A stretch of DNA of 64,000 bases from Agapanthus africanus (taxonomy: Eukaryota; Streptophyta; Magnoliopsida; Asparagales; Amaryllidaceae): the NCBI GenBank assembly GCA_030015575.1, contig JASDDO010000028.1, positions 27,445,154-27,509,153 on the forward strand. Reading direction: 5' to 3'. Numbering within the stretch: the stretch's first letter is position 1; each line of letters opens with the position of its first letter. The notes beneath the pieces are model-generated. The model did no database searches and was not told the DNA's origin. It saw only the letters and a program-made list of their open reading frames with translations. The position numbers were made by a program, and so were the translations under genes. Of the stretch, positions 43,370-55,836 are shown in pieces.

Positions 43370-43620
43370 CGGAGCTGGTGGCGTAAATCCAGATGGGGAG
43401 TTGCCCCCAGCCTTTCTTACTCGACGCCAGTGGCGACGTCGGGCGTGTCTTGCGGATGGAGTCACCTCCGTTGTTTGATAAGCTTCTTCATGCCCCCTGA
43501 CCTGGTGTTCCCCTCCGAACGGCGGCCGAGACGTTAGGACGTCCGTGCCTGAGGTTCGGGGCAGATGCTATTTGGTTTTATCCGTCTATCTCTCCTTTTC
43601 CCGATGTGGGACTAAAAAAT
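43370..43620 (-). other. Gag upstream region holding an old LTR-end-like sequence
   Basis: At 43508-43605 the text GTTCCCCTCCGAACGGCGGC to TATCCGTCTATCTCTCC is a diverged copy of the LTR terminus found at 29948 and 44682. The gag frame runs open through it without an ATG up to a stop near 43597. It may be a remnant of an earlier rearrangement. Confidence 0.75.
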
Positions 43621-43676
43621 GCATTCCCCATGTAGTAGAGCATTACTTTAGATTACACGTGTATAACACATTTGCT

Positions 43677-43840
43677 CATAACTTTTGATCTCGGATGAAT
43701 TATGAGGCCCATAATATATCAAATCGAAGGTCTTTTCGAGATGCTTTCAATATCATCAGAATTTAGCTGTTTTTCGTTCCGGAGTTTGTCAAAATACAGC
43801 TCGGAAAATACTGGTTCGCATCTTCTTCCTTAAATCACAT
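43677..43840 (-). repeat. Dispersed module, copy 2
   Basis: It repeats CATAACTTTTGATCTCGGAT to TACTGGTTCGCAT with more changes than the other copies. It lies just downstream of the small frame at 43900-44532 (minus-strand order). Confidence 0.85.
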
Positions 43841-43854
43841 GTGCATAGACATTT

Positions 43855-44070
43855 GCTCATAACTTTTGATCCCGGATGAATTATGAGGCCCATAATATAT
43901 CAAATCGAAGGGTTTTTCGAGACGCTTTCAATACAATCAGAATTTATCCGTTTCTCCTTCGGGAGTTTGTCAAAAAACAGCCCGGAAGATACTGGTTCGT
44001 ATTTCCTTAAGCGTATCGCTGCCATTTGATACCTTGGACTCTTTTGCGCAGAAATTTTTGGCGGGAACAC
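43855..44070 (-). repeat. Dispersed module, copy 3 (within small frame)
   Basis: This copy is close to the LTR version and supplies the carboxyl end of the 43900-44532 frame. Confidence 0.85.
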
Positions 44071-44532
44071 CTGGGTAGGGGGAGGAGCTTTGAGGACCTC
44101 GCCTGGAGCAGCAACCGGAATGGCCAGCCTCGTAAAAACTGACTTCTTGGAAGGAGGAGCCTTTCCAATGATTTCGTCCGCTTGAGCCGGGATAGCTATC
44201 CGCTTTAGGATGGCAGCTTCAGGTATCGCGGGTTTGCGGACGTTCTGGCCCAGTCTGTTGAAAACTGAGGTATTGAAGCTAGGCGACCCATTGAGAGGGG
44301 CCGCGGCAGTGGTAAGCCGATCAAAGACCGACTTCTTTGGGGCTTCTTTCAACGTCATTGTGGCATTGAAGCTCAACGGTGGGAGCATGGTCCCGAAGAA
44401 TAGTCCAGTGGTGGCTTGAGTTACTTGCTCCACTGGCATCCTGAAAAGGGAGGCCGCTTGGGGCCCATAAGTCACTCCTCCAGCAAGGACCGAGCGAGAG
44501 TTGCAGTTGCAGGTGGTGTAGTTTGAAGCCAT
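43900..44532 (-). CDS. Small Tat-like frame with SVFxRL repeats
   Basis: A start at 44530-44532 (MASNYTTCNCNSRS) is chosen because it follows the leader. The frame is open to 44625, giving 210 or 241 residues. Three motifs, KKSVFDRL, TSVFNRLG and KKSVFTRL, recall the SVFDRLG repeats I associate with Ogre/Tat gag. The last 55 or so residues come from the dispersed module also present in the LTRs. It lies between PBS and gag, in another phase. Function unknown; it may be a detached piece of gag. Confidence 0.6.
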   Translation of the reverse strand: MASNYTTCNCNSRSVLAGGVTYGPQAASLFRMPVEQVTQATTGLFFGTMLPPLSFNATMTLKEAPKKSVFDRLTTAAAPLNGSPSFNTSVFNRLGQNVRKPAIPEAAILKRIAIPAQADEIIGKAPPSKKSVFTRLAIPVAAPGEVLKAPPPTQVFPPKISAQKSPRYQMAAIRLRKYEPVSSGLFFDKLPKEKRINSDCIESVSKNPSI

Positions 44533-44658
44533 TGATCTTCTGTTTTCTGCACGGAGCAAGACACCAAATCTTAGTACCTTGAATCCACAGGCAACCACAG
44601 TAAACCGCGGTTCGTTCGCGAACACGACACATGAAGTGTGGAGTGGAAAGAGGAAAAG

Positions 44659-44676
44659 GTCCCACCGGGCGTGCCA
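44659..44676 (-). other. Tat-like element PBS
   Basis: The minus strand reads TGGCACGCCCGGTGGGAC, five bases inside the LTR edge at 44682. It has the TGG start expected of a site complementary to a tRNA CCA end. I cannot assign the tRNA with confidence. It proves that 44682-50199 is the 5' LTR. Confidence 0.8.
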
Positions 44677-44681
44677 GAATC

Positions 44682-47600
44682 TGTTCCCCTCCGAATGGCG
44701 GCCGAGACATGGACTGTCTTGCCTGAGATTCGGGGCAGATGCTAATTGGTGCTATCCGTCCACCTCTCCGAAGATGCCAAGTTGATTTATGGCACCATGT
44801 ATCGGAGGTTTAAACGGATGCGACCGATGTAGCAGACTTCGTCAGATTCCCCCTCGTTTGAGGGGTTTTTGATTGTGGGGACGCTCTTCCCTACAGGTGC
44901 AAGCCCCTGCAGTTAATTACGCTACCGCATCGCGGTAACAACTTTCTCCTTCTCCAGCTGGTCACTTCGTGTCGTGGGTGTTTGTTTTGTTTGTGGTTGC
45001 CCGTGGATTGTATACGGAGACTAATTTATGTAGTCGCCCGTAGGACGTGGATTAATCCAAATCCGTGTTTACTTAGATTTGGGTTTGTGATTTTGGTTTG
45101 AGGATACGTTAGCCATATTTGAGACTAAGATCGACTCAAACGTTTGTTAAGGATACGTTAGTCCGATTTGAGACTAAGATCAACTTAACAGGATCGTTTA
45201 GATCCGACAAAAGAGCGTTTGGGCTCTATTGTTCCAGTTTAGGGACATGGTGGTCCATTGCATGTATGGTTGTCGGGACCCGTCACCTCTCTGACGACGT
45301 TGAAGGATTACAACGACAGGTGTCAGAGGAGTTCAGAGATGTACCCTTGAACCAATGCTGATTGGGGGGATTCATAGTCCAATTTGGGACTAAAGTCTGT
45401 TTGAAGGTTTAAGGATACGTTAGCCATATTTGAGGCTAAGATCAACTTAAACGGTTGTTAAGGATACGTTAGTCCAGTTTGGGACTAAGATCAACTTAAC
45501 GGGATCGTTTAGATCCGACAAAAGAGCATTTAGGCTCTATTGTTCCAGTTTGGGGACATGGTGGTCCATTGCCAGTTTAGGGACATGGTGGTCCACTTCC
45601 AGTTTAGGGACATAGTGGTCCATTAGTAGTTTAAGGACATTGCGGTCCATTGGTAGTTTAAGGACGCATAAGTCCATGGGTTTAAGGACCCCACAGTCCA
45701 TATGGGTGTGTTTAAGGACGCATTAGTCCGTTAGTTTAAGGACGCATAAGTCCGCGGGTTTAAGGACCCCACAGTCCGTATCTTGGTTTAAGGACGCATA
45801 AGTCCATGAGTTTAAGGACCCCACAGTCCGTGTTGATGTGTGGTTGTCGGGACCCGTCACCTCTCTGAAGACGTTGAAGGATTACAACGACAAATATCAG
45901 AGGAGTTCAGAGATGTACCCTTGAACCAATGAGTTGGTTGAAAGAGCAGATATGCTCAGTTCAATATGATTTGAGGACTTACGGCCAGTTTGGGCTAAGT
46001 CCAATTATGTTTGAAATATTGGCCCTCTGTCGGTCCATTGAAGGAGAGGCTTTGCCTCTAGAAACTTAGCCAATTGGGCTAAAGATAGTGTTGAACACTA
46101 GAGACCAACAGTGTTGAACACTGGAATTAAGATTAGCAAGTTAGTGTTTAACACTAAAAGATAATCAGTGTTAAACACTAGCAACGGGGCTTTCAAATTA
46201 GTGTTAAACACTAAAGCAAATCAGTGTTAAACACTGGTAATCAGAGATTTCAAATTAGTGCTAAACACTAAAGCAAATCAGTGTTAAACACTGGGAACAA
46301 AGTCTCCAGATTAGTGTTAAACACTAAGGAGAGAGGGGTCACGTGTGGACACGTGAGAGCGCCCTAAATGCGGAGCCAGATCTCCTTTGTTTTATCCTCA
46401 AATCTGTGAATAAGTGTTAAACACTTTTCCTTTTTATTTCAGAGCATTACGTGTTGGCACGTGATGGCGATTTATGCGCTGACTGTTAAAACGTTTGCTA
46501 AGGGGTCACGTGGTAAACACGTGAGAGCGCCCAAAGCCTTCATTTCCATTGATCTTTCTTTCTGCGTTTTGGGAGTCACGTGGGAGCACGTGATGGCATC
46601 AAAAAGTGGGGCCAAATCCCCTTTATTTTGTTCTGCAAACAAGTGTTAAACATTTTTAACTTTCATAGCCATCACGTGTGGGCACGTGATGTATAATCAT
46701 GCCCTGATTTATTAGAACATTTATTAGGGGTCACGTAGTAACACGTGAGAGCGCCCAGAATTGTTTCTGCCTTTGCTTTTGTTCCATATATAATGAGGGT
46801 CACGTGGGAACACGTGAGGCATTGCCTCAAAGCTTTCCTCTTCTCATTTTTGGGGGATCTGTTCAGGGGTCACGTGGGGCACGTGACCCTTGTCTTTTCA
46901 TGCACAGAGATCTTTTAAGTCTCCTTATCTTTAAGAATTAAATTCTTATTTAGGGTAAAACCCTAATTTTTGTTTTGGAGGAATTAAATTCCTATTGTGA
47001 AAGAATTAAATTCTTATTTAGGGTAAAACCCTAATTTCTTTTTAGGAGGAATTAAATTCCTGTGAGTTTGGGAGAATTAAATTCTCAAAACTCAATTCCC
47101 CTTCTAAGTTTAGGATCTGCATGGCAGGATCTCGACCCGATGAGAATTAAATTCTCATCCTATGGGGAGATGTGCTCTGTACAGATCTTCAACTAGAAGA
47201 AGAACTAAGTTCTTTTCTTTAAATAAGAGTTAAACTCTTTTGAGAATTAAATTCTCTTTTGAAGCCTCTCTTTTCTTACCTAGAGTTTTTCTTTTGCAGA
47301 GAATTAAATTCTCCTCTCTTTGCTTTTCTTTTCTTTTGAGAATTAAATTCTCCTCCCTCTGTTTTTTTCTCAAAGAAGTCGATCCCCCTTCTCTTCTTTT
47401 CTTGGCTCCTATTTATAGGAGAAGGAAGAGAATCAATTTGTTTAGCAAATCTCTCATTAAGAGATTTGATTTGTATGTTGAGAGATTTGATTTGCATTCA
47501 TCATTAATCTGGGCCTTTAGATTGTTAAGTGAATTTTATTCACCATTGGATTTTAAATCCAAAGATATCCATTTGTTATCTCGGTCAGATTTATGGGGGA

Positions 47601-50199
47601 AATCTTTCCAAGTCCAAGATCTTTCCATAAATTGGTGATATTTAATCACCCTTGGATCTTTAATCCAACGGTCCCCATAATCCTTTTCCATTTGGAAAGA
47701 TTTAGAGACTTTTAGAATTTAATTCTATTAACTGTAGGGCTTTCGGAACCAGTCACGTGCTGACACGTGACCCTTGGTCACGTGGGAGCACGTGACCCCC
47801 AATTGAGTTCTCTTCTCAGCGTTCATTCACGCTTCAGTTTTAACCATCACGTGCCAACACGTGACCATTGGTCACGTGTGAGCACGTGATACCTCATTGA
47901 GGTAACCTCTGACTTTTAGAATTAAATTCTATTCATTATTTTAGAGGCTTTAAAAGCCCATCACGTGTCTGCACGTGACCCATGGTCACGTGTGAGCACG
48001 TGATGCCCGATTGGGGTCTTTTCTGAGTTTTTATTACATCTTTTAGCTCCTCCAGCGGGTTCTTAAAGGTCCATCACGTGTGGATACGTGATGCCTCATA
48101 ACTTTTGATCCCGGATGAATTACGAGGCCCATAATATATCAAATCGAAGGGTTTTTCGAGATGCTTCCAATGCCATCAGAATTTAATAGTTCCTCCTTCG
48201 GGAACTTATCAAAATACAGGCCGGAAGATATTGGTTCGCATTTCCTTAAGCGTATCGCTTCCATTTGATACCTTGGACTCTTCTGCGCAGAAATTTTCGG
48301 CGGGAACAAATGCCCCCCACTACTTTGCCCACGTAAGTATATACGTGGGTGAAGTAGTGCAGAGTAATGCATGGCGTATGATCAGTTTCGGATTGGTATA
48401 TAACTTTCAGGATCTTGATCTGAGAAGATAACGAGCGGACACAAGCGTCGTCATTTATCATTGACTCAAATCTTGACTCTTAAGAGATATAGTTCCAAAC
48501 CCTTAACTCCATTAGCCGCACCCTTTTATCTCTTTATGTCTTACTCTGGCGTGGAGTAGTTTATACGCTTATGAGTAAGTTCTCCATTTCAGTGGCATGC
48601 AGCTTTGGCAAGTGTGGCTCATAGATGGTCCATCTTGACCTCTTTGTAGGGCAGTGATGGCTTAGGAGACAGGGTTAGGATCTGCCACCTAAGACTTTTC
48701 AACTTTATGAACCGTGAGGGTCTCATAAAGACTTTTCTCCCTACGGATCGAGAGGATCTCATATGTGTATTTTCTCCTTAGGAGTCGTGAGGATTCCTAA
48801 GTGTGTTTTCTCTTATAAGTCGTAAGGATCTTATGAGAGAATTTTTCCCTCTTACGAGTCGAGAGGACCCGTAAGCGGTTGTTCCCCTCCTTGTCGAAAT
48901 TCGACTTCGGAGAGTGAGACCCGTGGATAGTATGCAAGAGACCATTTTGGGCCGACTTGCAGGATCCCAGTGCTTAGGAAACAGGTTTTTTAATCCCTAC
49001 TGCCTAAGGCTTTATCTCACGAGTCGAGACGAATCGAGAAGTTCTCGCAAAGACATCATTTTCCTCACGAGTCGAAACGAATCGAGCAGATCTCGCAAGA
49101 ATATCCTAACGTCACAGTTAACCTCCGCTCTTTACGACAGAAGTCCGTTAGGGTCTGTGGTACTTAGGGTTTTGGCCGTCGTACCGTCGCATGAGCTGAT
49201 GTATTCCTCGATAGGCAATCGTGCTGTTCGAGTAGCCCTGCGACTGCCGTGTCTCTGATCCCTTCGGGGGCTGGACAAGACGTCTTCAAGCAATCCTCTT
49301 TGGCAGTTTGACCGTCGGAAGAGCAAGCGCTGGGAATTTGCCATGCCGCTTTTTACTTGAGGTTAGGCTCATTTTGGAGAGCCCCGATGAGTCATAACCA
49401 CTCCGCGCTGGTGTGGGATGATCTCCGATAGTCTTTCAGGCTTTATATGACTTGCCGTTAAGACCCTGAAGCTAGGAATTTGGCCTTTGCTTTGCTTGCT
49501 GGCATTGCGTCCTCTGTATCGAGACGAATGTCGTGGTTGTCTCTAGGTTGCTGATGAACCGTCGAGATTTGGAACTAGGGATTTTGCCGTTGCTCCTTTT
49601 GGTGATGTTGCGTCTGCTGTATCGAGACGAACGTCGAGGTGGTGACCACTCCATGTGGGATGATCTCCGGTGGTCTTTCGGGCTTTATATGACTTGCCGT
49701 CAAGACCCTGAAGCTAGGAATTTGGCCTTCGCTTCGTTTGCTGGCATTGCGTCCTCTGTATCGAGACGAATGTCGTGGTTGTCTCTAGGTTGCTGGTGAA
49801 CCGTCGAGATTTGGAACTAGGGATTTTGCCATTGCTCCTTTTGGTGATGTTGCATCTGCTGTATTGAGACGAACGTCGAGGTGGTGACCACTCCATGTGG
49901 GATGATCTCCGGTGGTCTTTCAGGCTTTATATGACTTGCCGTTAAGAACCTGAAGCTAGGAATTTGGCCTTCGCTTCGTTTGCTGGCATCGCGTCCTCTG
50001 TATCGAGATGAATGTCATGGTTGTCTCTAGGTTGCTGGTGAACCGTCGAGGTTTGGAACTAGGGATTTTGCCGTGGCTCCTTTTGGTGATGTTGCGTCTG
50101 CTGTATCGAGACGAACGTCGAGGTGGTGACCACTCCATGTTGGATGATCTCCGGTGGTCTTTCAGGCTTTATATGACTTGCCGTTAAGACCCTGAAGCT
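44682..50199 (-). mobile_element. Tat-like element, 5' LTR (right), truncated
   Basis: It matches 29948-35466 throughout and so carries the same palindrome arrays, G-box dyads, TATA-like palindrome (47406-47421), hairpin set and about three 242-bp units. At 50197-50199 the bases GCT are shared with element B's LTR (23083-23085), where B sequence takes over. The far part of this LTR and about 320 bp of B's LTR are gone, as expected of a deletion at a 3-bp microhomology. Confidence 0.92.
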
Positions 50200-50453
50200 C
50201 GGACTGCGGCAAAGGTAAGGAATCTGGGCTATGCAAAACCCAGACGTCAGCACGTCATAATATCAAGCAATAATATTAACAGGGGTAGTAAGACATGCAG
50301 GTATGAGTATGAACAAGCATATAATGAGAATATATAACAGTGAATGTGTCAGTACAAATGACGTGCAGAGATATCTAGATTGTGCTACGGGGTTATCTAT
50401 TCTAAGTCTTCGAAACCAAGTAATGTAATCTTCATCGTAACTCGTTGGTGGTT

Positions 50454-50562
50454 ATTCCGTAACGCCCGGAAAGACGGCAAACAATAGGTATTCCGAAAAG
50501 TCCGGAAAAACGGCAAACAATGGGTATTCCGTAACGCCCGGAAAAATGGCAAACAATAGGAT
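50454..50562. repeat. 36-bp tandem repeat, three copies
   Basis: These are the same units as at 23340-23480, but one fewer; the middle copy has changed to ATTCCGAAAAGTCCGG. Confidence 0.88.
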
Positions 50563-52380
50563 GGTCCTTTGAGTTACGTTCGGTTACAATACTGATTTCC
50601 CCATACCCTCAAGTTATATATGTTCAAGTCAAGTATAAAATAATCTAGCACTAATGCCAACACATGATCGGGCAGGTACAGGTTTGTCTGTATAAACAAC
50701 AGGAATGATCCGTGAGGATACATGACAGGTTTGTTGGCATTAGACGCAAGATCAGGTAACAGGTAAAGCCATGGTACGTCAGGTCAAGCCGGGTAGTGTA
50801 TATAAGTGTCATGTCATATCAAGAGTCGTACGGTACCATGTCGGGTCAGGTAATATGTATAGCAAGTCATGTCAGGGTATACAAGATATCATGTAGGTGC
50901 TCATAACTAGAATAATCATGGTTATAAATAAACGAGCATGGATACTATCAGAACAATAACTGGCACATGTAATATGACATGCAAATAGGTACATGTTAAA
51001 TTATCTGATGTACGGTTATCAGTTTGAGTTTAAGAGATAGTTTCAACATTACATGCATACAGTATGACAATTATGGATGTTAAAATCATGTTAATAAGTA
51101 TTAAGTAATTTAGGGATGCAATGATATATATAGTATGTTCAATGGATGCAATCATAACTAAAACAAGTTAAAATGCACACGGGTGTCTGATAGAGTAGAA
51201 CTATAGAAAGGGTACCATAAGCTATGTCAATAGTTAAAATATGATTAAACATATAAATGTGGTTATTAGGTTTAGTAAAGTAAATGCAACGGGTAGGTTT
51301 CAAGTTTTGAATCTATATGTAAACGAACATCGCACTGTTAACTTGGAATTCTTAACTTTAGATTCTATCGATAGATTTAAGATGAAATTAGATAAATAAA
51401 TATAAGAATAGTATGAATAGCATGTAGCAAGTTTCACTTGCTTCGACGGATCAATAAACGGTAAACGGAACGTCTCGCATCGGCGGGAAAAGTCGTGACG
51501 CGCGCACGATGTACGGAACGAATCCAAAGCACGCACAAGTAGATCACACGGGTCAGAGGTGCTTGCTGGGTCGTCGGGATGGTCGTCGGCACGATCGGAT
51601 TCCGGCAACAAAAGAACAGTTAACACAAGAAGCAAGACATAAAGAAAGAAGAGAAAGAATGGAGAAAAGGGTTGGAAGAAAGGGGAACATGAGAGAGCTT
51701 ACCGTAAATGTGTCCTGTGGTTGCAGAGGGGTGATGCGAAGGGGTCAACGGCGGCGAACGGAGCTCCGGCGATGGGGTTTAGCGGCTAGGGTTCGGTTGG
51801 GTTACACTAGGGTTTCGGGTATAGGGGTGTGCAGGGTTTACGTGAAGGGGAGAAGAACAGAGGAGAGAGGGGAGAGAAAGGAGAGACGGCAATGGCGTAG
51901 GTGGTCGGCGGCGATGGGTTGAGACGGTGCAAGTGGGTTTCTTGGGTGCAGGTGAAGGTGCGGCTGGCTCGGATGAGGGAGAAGAAAAAGAAGAAGAAGA
52001 TGACGACGATGAGGAAAAGGATATAACAATGGAGACGAGGGTTGAGTAGAGGTCGGAAAGAAGGAGGCAGAGGAGGCGGCCAGGGTTAGGGTGTAGTGGT
52101 GGTCATGGGTTCACGTGGGCTCGGGAGTTTAAAGAGAAGAAGAAAGAAAAATTAGAGGAAGGTGACCAGATCCTATAGGCGATGACGGGAGTCGAGGAAT
52201 GAATAGTAATCACGAGAGGTGAGAGAGTAGGCGCGAGAGGAGAGAGAAAGAGAAGGGAAAGAGAGAGAGGAGGCTTGTGGGGCCCAGGTGCATACAAAGG
52301 AAGCTCTGATTGGCTGAAGAAAGAAGAATTGGTTGGGAAAAATTTTAGAAAAGATTTTTTATATTTCTTGAGAATCATTC

Positions 52381-52385
52381 CCTTG
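52381..52385. repeat. Target-site duplication CCTTG, left copy of element D
   Basis: CCTTG recurs at 62621-62625. The other B LTR has a single copy (near 25312), confirming the insertion site. Confidence 0.93.
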
Positions 52386-55300
52386 TGTAACACCCGAGCC
52401 CAATGCTACTATTTTCAGTTACTGTTTGAGCATAATGTGGTACTCATTTCATTTAACTTGCTTGTTTGTTGCTAACTGTAAAATTTACCCGGCAAAGTCA
52501 TTTCTACATATAACAAATTTTGGCATCTAAAATAAAATTGAAAATATTCAACTTGGCCTACTTGACACCCCTAGCCTCGTGGTAGCGTCTGTGCATTGTG
52601 TTCTCGTCCCGTTAAGTGAAACTGGCGAGTTTGGACGGCTACGCGTGCGTACATGTGTCCGTTTTGGGGGTATGCTTTTTAATCATAAAACACTTAATTT
52701 TAAAATTTGGATCCCGCTTAAAATCATATTATTTCAATTTCAAATTTTTGGACTCGACCCGGGCGCGAATTGGAAATGTTTTATTTGGCGCCAAAATCCC
52801 AAATTTTAATATTATTAAAACCATCGCATATATTTTTCTAACTAACCTGATATCTTACTGTTCATTACCTATCTTTTAAATCTTTAAATTAACCTATATA
52901 TATATATCCTACTGTTCCTTAAAATGTTTTGAATCTTTAATTAATATTTATCCCTAACTAACGATTCCCCTTTAGCCAATCGCGTTCCTTTTAATTCCGT
53001 GGGCCTCCACCTGCAGCTCTCTCTCTCCACTTTTTCTCTCTCTCTCTCATATATTCTCTCGTACTTCTCTTTATCATTCTTTCTCTTCTTGCTTCATGTC
53101 TCGTTTCTCATTTTTTTTAACTGTTCTTTTGTTGCCGGAATTCCGTCGTGCCGGTGACGCTTCATAAAGTTCCAGCGAGGTACCCCGACCCGTGTGGTTC
53201 CTTTGTTCGTCGTTTGGGTTCATTCCGTGAACCGTGCGCCCGTCGGGAGTTTTCCCCGCCGACGGTTAACGTTCCGTTTTCCCGATTCGCGACCCATCGA
53301 GGCAAGTTAATCTTGCTACATGCTATATAATTCATTTTATACCTATTTAAATAAATACCATACCTATAGTTTAAATCTAGTGCCCCATGTTTAATTTTAT
53401 TAACGTTTCGATATTCCGTTTGCATCCGTTTATATCATATTAAATCTAGATCATGAAAACTTATCTTGTGACATACTAGATTATATTATACTGCATCCAT
53501 ATCAATTAAAATATATATCGTCGTAATATTTCTTATTATTATCTTTAATTAGTTTATAATCTGTATTTTATAATATTATATATTTGAAAATATTATAGTT
53601 TACACATGAAACGTCGTTGAAAAAGCGGATACGACAAATCTGAAATTTACTATACACCTTACTTTATAAAATTTATTATAAATCATAGAAAAATCATTAG
53701 TATACGTTCTTTAGTTTGTTACGAAAGCTAACTCAGAATAATATAACTCTATGAAATATTTACTTGCACAATAAATTGTTTAAATAACGTAAAATGCAAA
53801 TGAAAATGTCTCCAAACTGCTGTCCAGGAAAATTCCAACAGCAAACTTTCAATTTCGAATGTTCATAACTTTTTGTAGAGACAACCTGAGATACTTATAC
53901 TTATAAAACTGAAAACCTTATTGAATTATCTTTGTTTTGGTATAAGACACGTCCCTTTTGGAGAACGTTTGTTATTTTTAAGCTATTTTACAAATTAGGG
54001 TGACGCTGAATTTCTGAACGGAACTTTCTTGTGCTGGTTAATCAATACCACTTTTATAGTTATTAATCGCTTTGAATATGCTATCCATATTAATATTATT
54101 ATATCAATATTTATATCACATATTGCTTAGTTGTACATCCCACATTACCATTTTATAGTTTTATAACTTTTCGGATACCCGTTTGCGTCCATCGCATTTA
54201 AGATACATATAATTGCATTCATAGATCACATTACTACATAATAATGTGATATTAACACTCCATGTTTAATAAATTGCATCCTAATTAATATTGGAACTAT
54301 AAATGTATCCCTAATCGATAACTGTGCATCCATATTCTTGAAATTATATCTATTTGCTTATCATATTACATGTTCCAGTTTATTGTTCTGATAGTACTCA
54401 TGCTTGTTTATTTATACACATGCTTATGTTAGTTTAATTATGAGCACCCACACGACATCTTGTGCTTCCTGACATGACCTGTTACACTTCCTACTTGACA
54501 TGACATGGTACCGTACACTCGTGACATGACATGACACCTTTATACATTACCTGGCTTGACCTGATGTACCATGGCTTTACCTGTTACCTGATCTTGTGTC
54601 TAATGCCAACAAACATAACATGTAGTCCTCATGGACCGTTCCTGTTGTCTATCCAGACAAACCTGTTTACCTGATCCTGTGTTGGCATTAGTTTCTTGAT
54701 TACTGGATACCTGACTTGACATACACACATAACTTGGGGGTATGGGGAAATCAAAGGTGAAACCTGACTTGTAACTCAACAGTTCGATACCTGTTCTGAT
54801 CAGTCTTACGGGCTAGGCCAGCCCCGGAGTGATGATGCTGACATCACTCGCCCATCCTGCTACCTGTTACTGCCTAGCGGCACGTCTCGGATTCAGCCCC
54901 GAGGGTCTTGACCGTGGTCCCGGGCATGCACGGGATACTATTGAGTTACATCGATGATGCATCAATTGATTTCAAAGACTTTAGAACAGAGAACCTGATA
55001 GAACAATCCAGTTTACCCACTGCACACTACCATGTACTGCTCTGATTTATATTATTGTTACCCTTGCTTTATTCATGTTTATATTCGCATTGCCTGTTTA
55101 CTATGTTATTACTTGATGACTTGACGCGCTGACGTCTGGGTTTTGCATGGCCCAGATTCTTCTACCTTGCTGCAGACTGATTAGGAGTTTTGCCGCTGTT
55201 AGACGAGCGGTGAGGTTCCTGTCGGTACGTAGTTTCACTCCAGGTGTTTCATTTATTGTATCTTTTGGCTTCCGCATATTGTTATCTCTTGATTCTTTTA

Positions 55301-55461
55301 CTCTGGTTTATGGACATGTACTAGGTAGTTAGTTTACTTTCATGTTCTTGATATCTCTACAGCCGTAATGTGACTGTGGAAGGATTTTTCCTATCCACAG
55401 GTAGCATGGTTGGCTATGTCACGTGCCCACTTTAGCGTACTTTGGGAAGCGGGGCGTGACA
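52386..55461 (+). mobile_element. Element D, 5' LTR
   Basis: This is a 3,076-bp LTR. It has a CT-rich run (about 53010-53100), a TATA-rich zone near 52895 and a 3' part related to the LTR of B. Small frames that recur in both LTRs (53148-53330, 55147-55332) are not supported as genes. Confidence 0.94.
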
Positions 55462-55470
55462 TGGTTCTTT

Positions 55471-55483
55471 TGGTATCAGAGCC
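55471..55483 (+). other. Element D PBS, initiator-Met tRNA type
   Basis: TGGTATCAGAGCC lies nine bases after the 5' LTR. Confidence 0.95.
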
Positions 55484-55836
55484 ATAGGATAGTCGGGTTG
55501 ATTCTTTTGTAGTTGGGTATTGTACCCAATACACGAATCAGAATACCCGTGTTTAGGAAACATGTCCTGCCACCTTGATCGTTTTACCATTATTGAATCA
55601 TATTCTTCCTGATTATATTTTTTACGATGTGCAAACTTCCTTTGCATATCGATTCGGAAACCTGATTCCTTGTTATCTCTAGGACTTAGGCGACTTGGAT
55701 GGAGTTATGTAATTGTGGCTATGATACCGCGGCATAGTTACAATGCGGTACTCTATTTAAGTATCTTGGAGTTCTAGCCTTGATCTATATTCAGAATCTA
55801 TCATCATGATAATGTTGGGTGTTTTGAGTTCAGGAA
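55484..55836 (+). other. Element D leader
   Basis: This short untranslated leader is related to B's 29588-29947 on the opposite strand. It includes the palindromic GTATTGTACCCAATAC (near 55518). Nothing else is seen. Confidence 0.7.

Larger units (their letters stand above)
29948..50199 (-). mobile_element. Giant-LTR, gag-only Tat/Ogre-like retrotransposon
   Basis: The minus-strand element has one terminus at 29948 (TGTTCCCCTCC), a 3' LTR of at least 5.5 kb, a long non-coding and tandem-repeat region, an intact gag, a second small frame, a PBS (44659-44676) and a 5' LTR (44682-50199) truncated at its far end. It contains no recognisable protease, RT, RNase H or integrase. No target duplication can be tested because the right end was deleted into element B. 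Tat/Ogre affinity rests on the gag CX2HX4HX4C motif and on SVFxRL repeats. Confidence 0.85.
50197..52385 (-). mobile_element. Element B, 5' LTR (right), part 1
   Basis: It matches 23083-25316 of the left LTR at high identity, including three 36-bp repeat copies (50454-50562). Its first 320 bp and the PBS junction are missing. It is cut at 52385 by element D. Confidence 0.92.

Noticed and set aside
52895..52915. TA-repeat in D's LTR as a promoter
   Set aside because: It is a simple TATATA microsatellite that differs in length between the two LTRs. No supporting start-site context.
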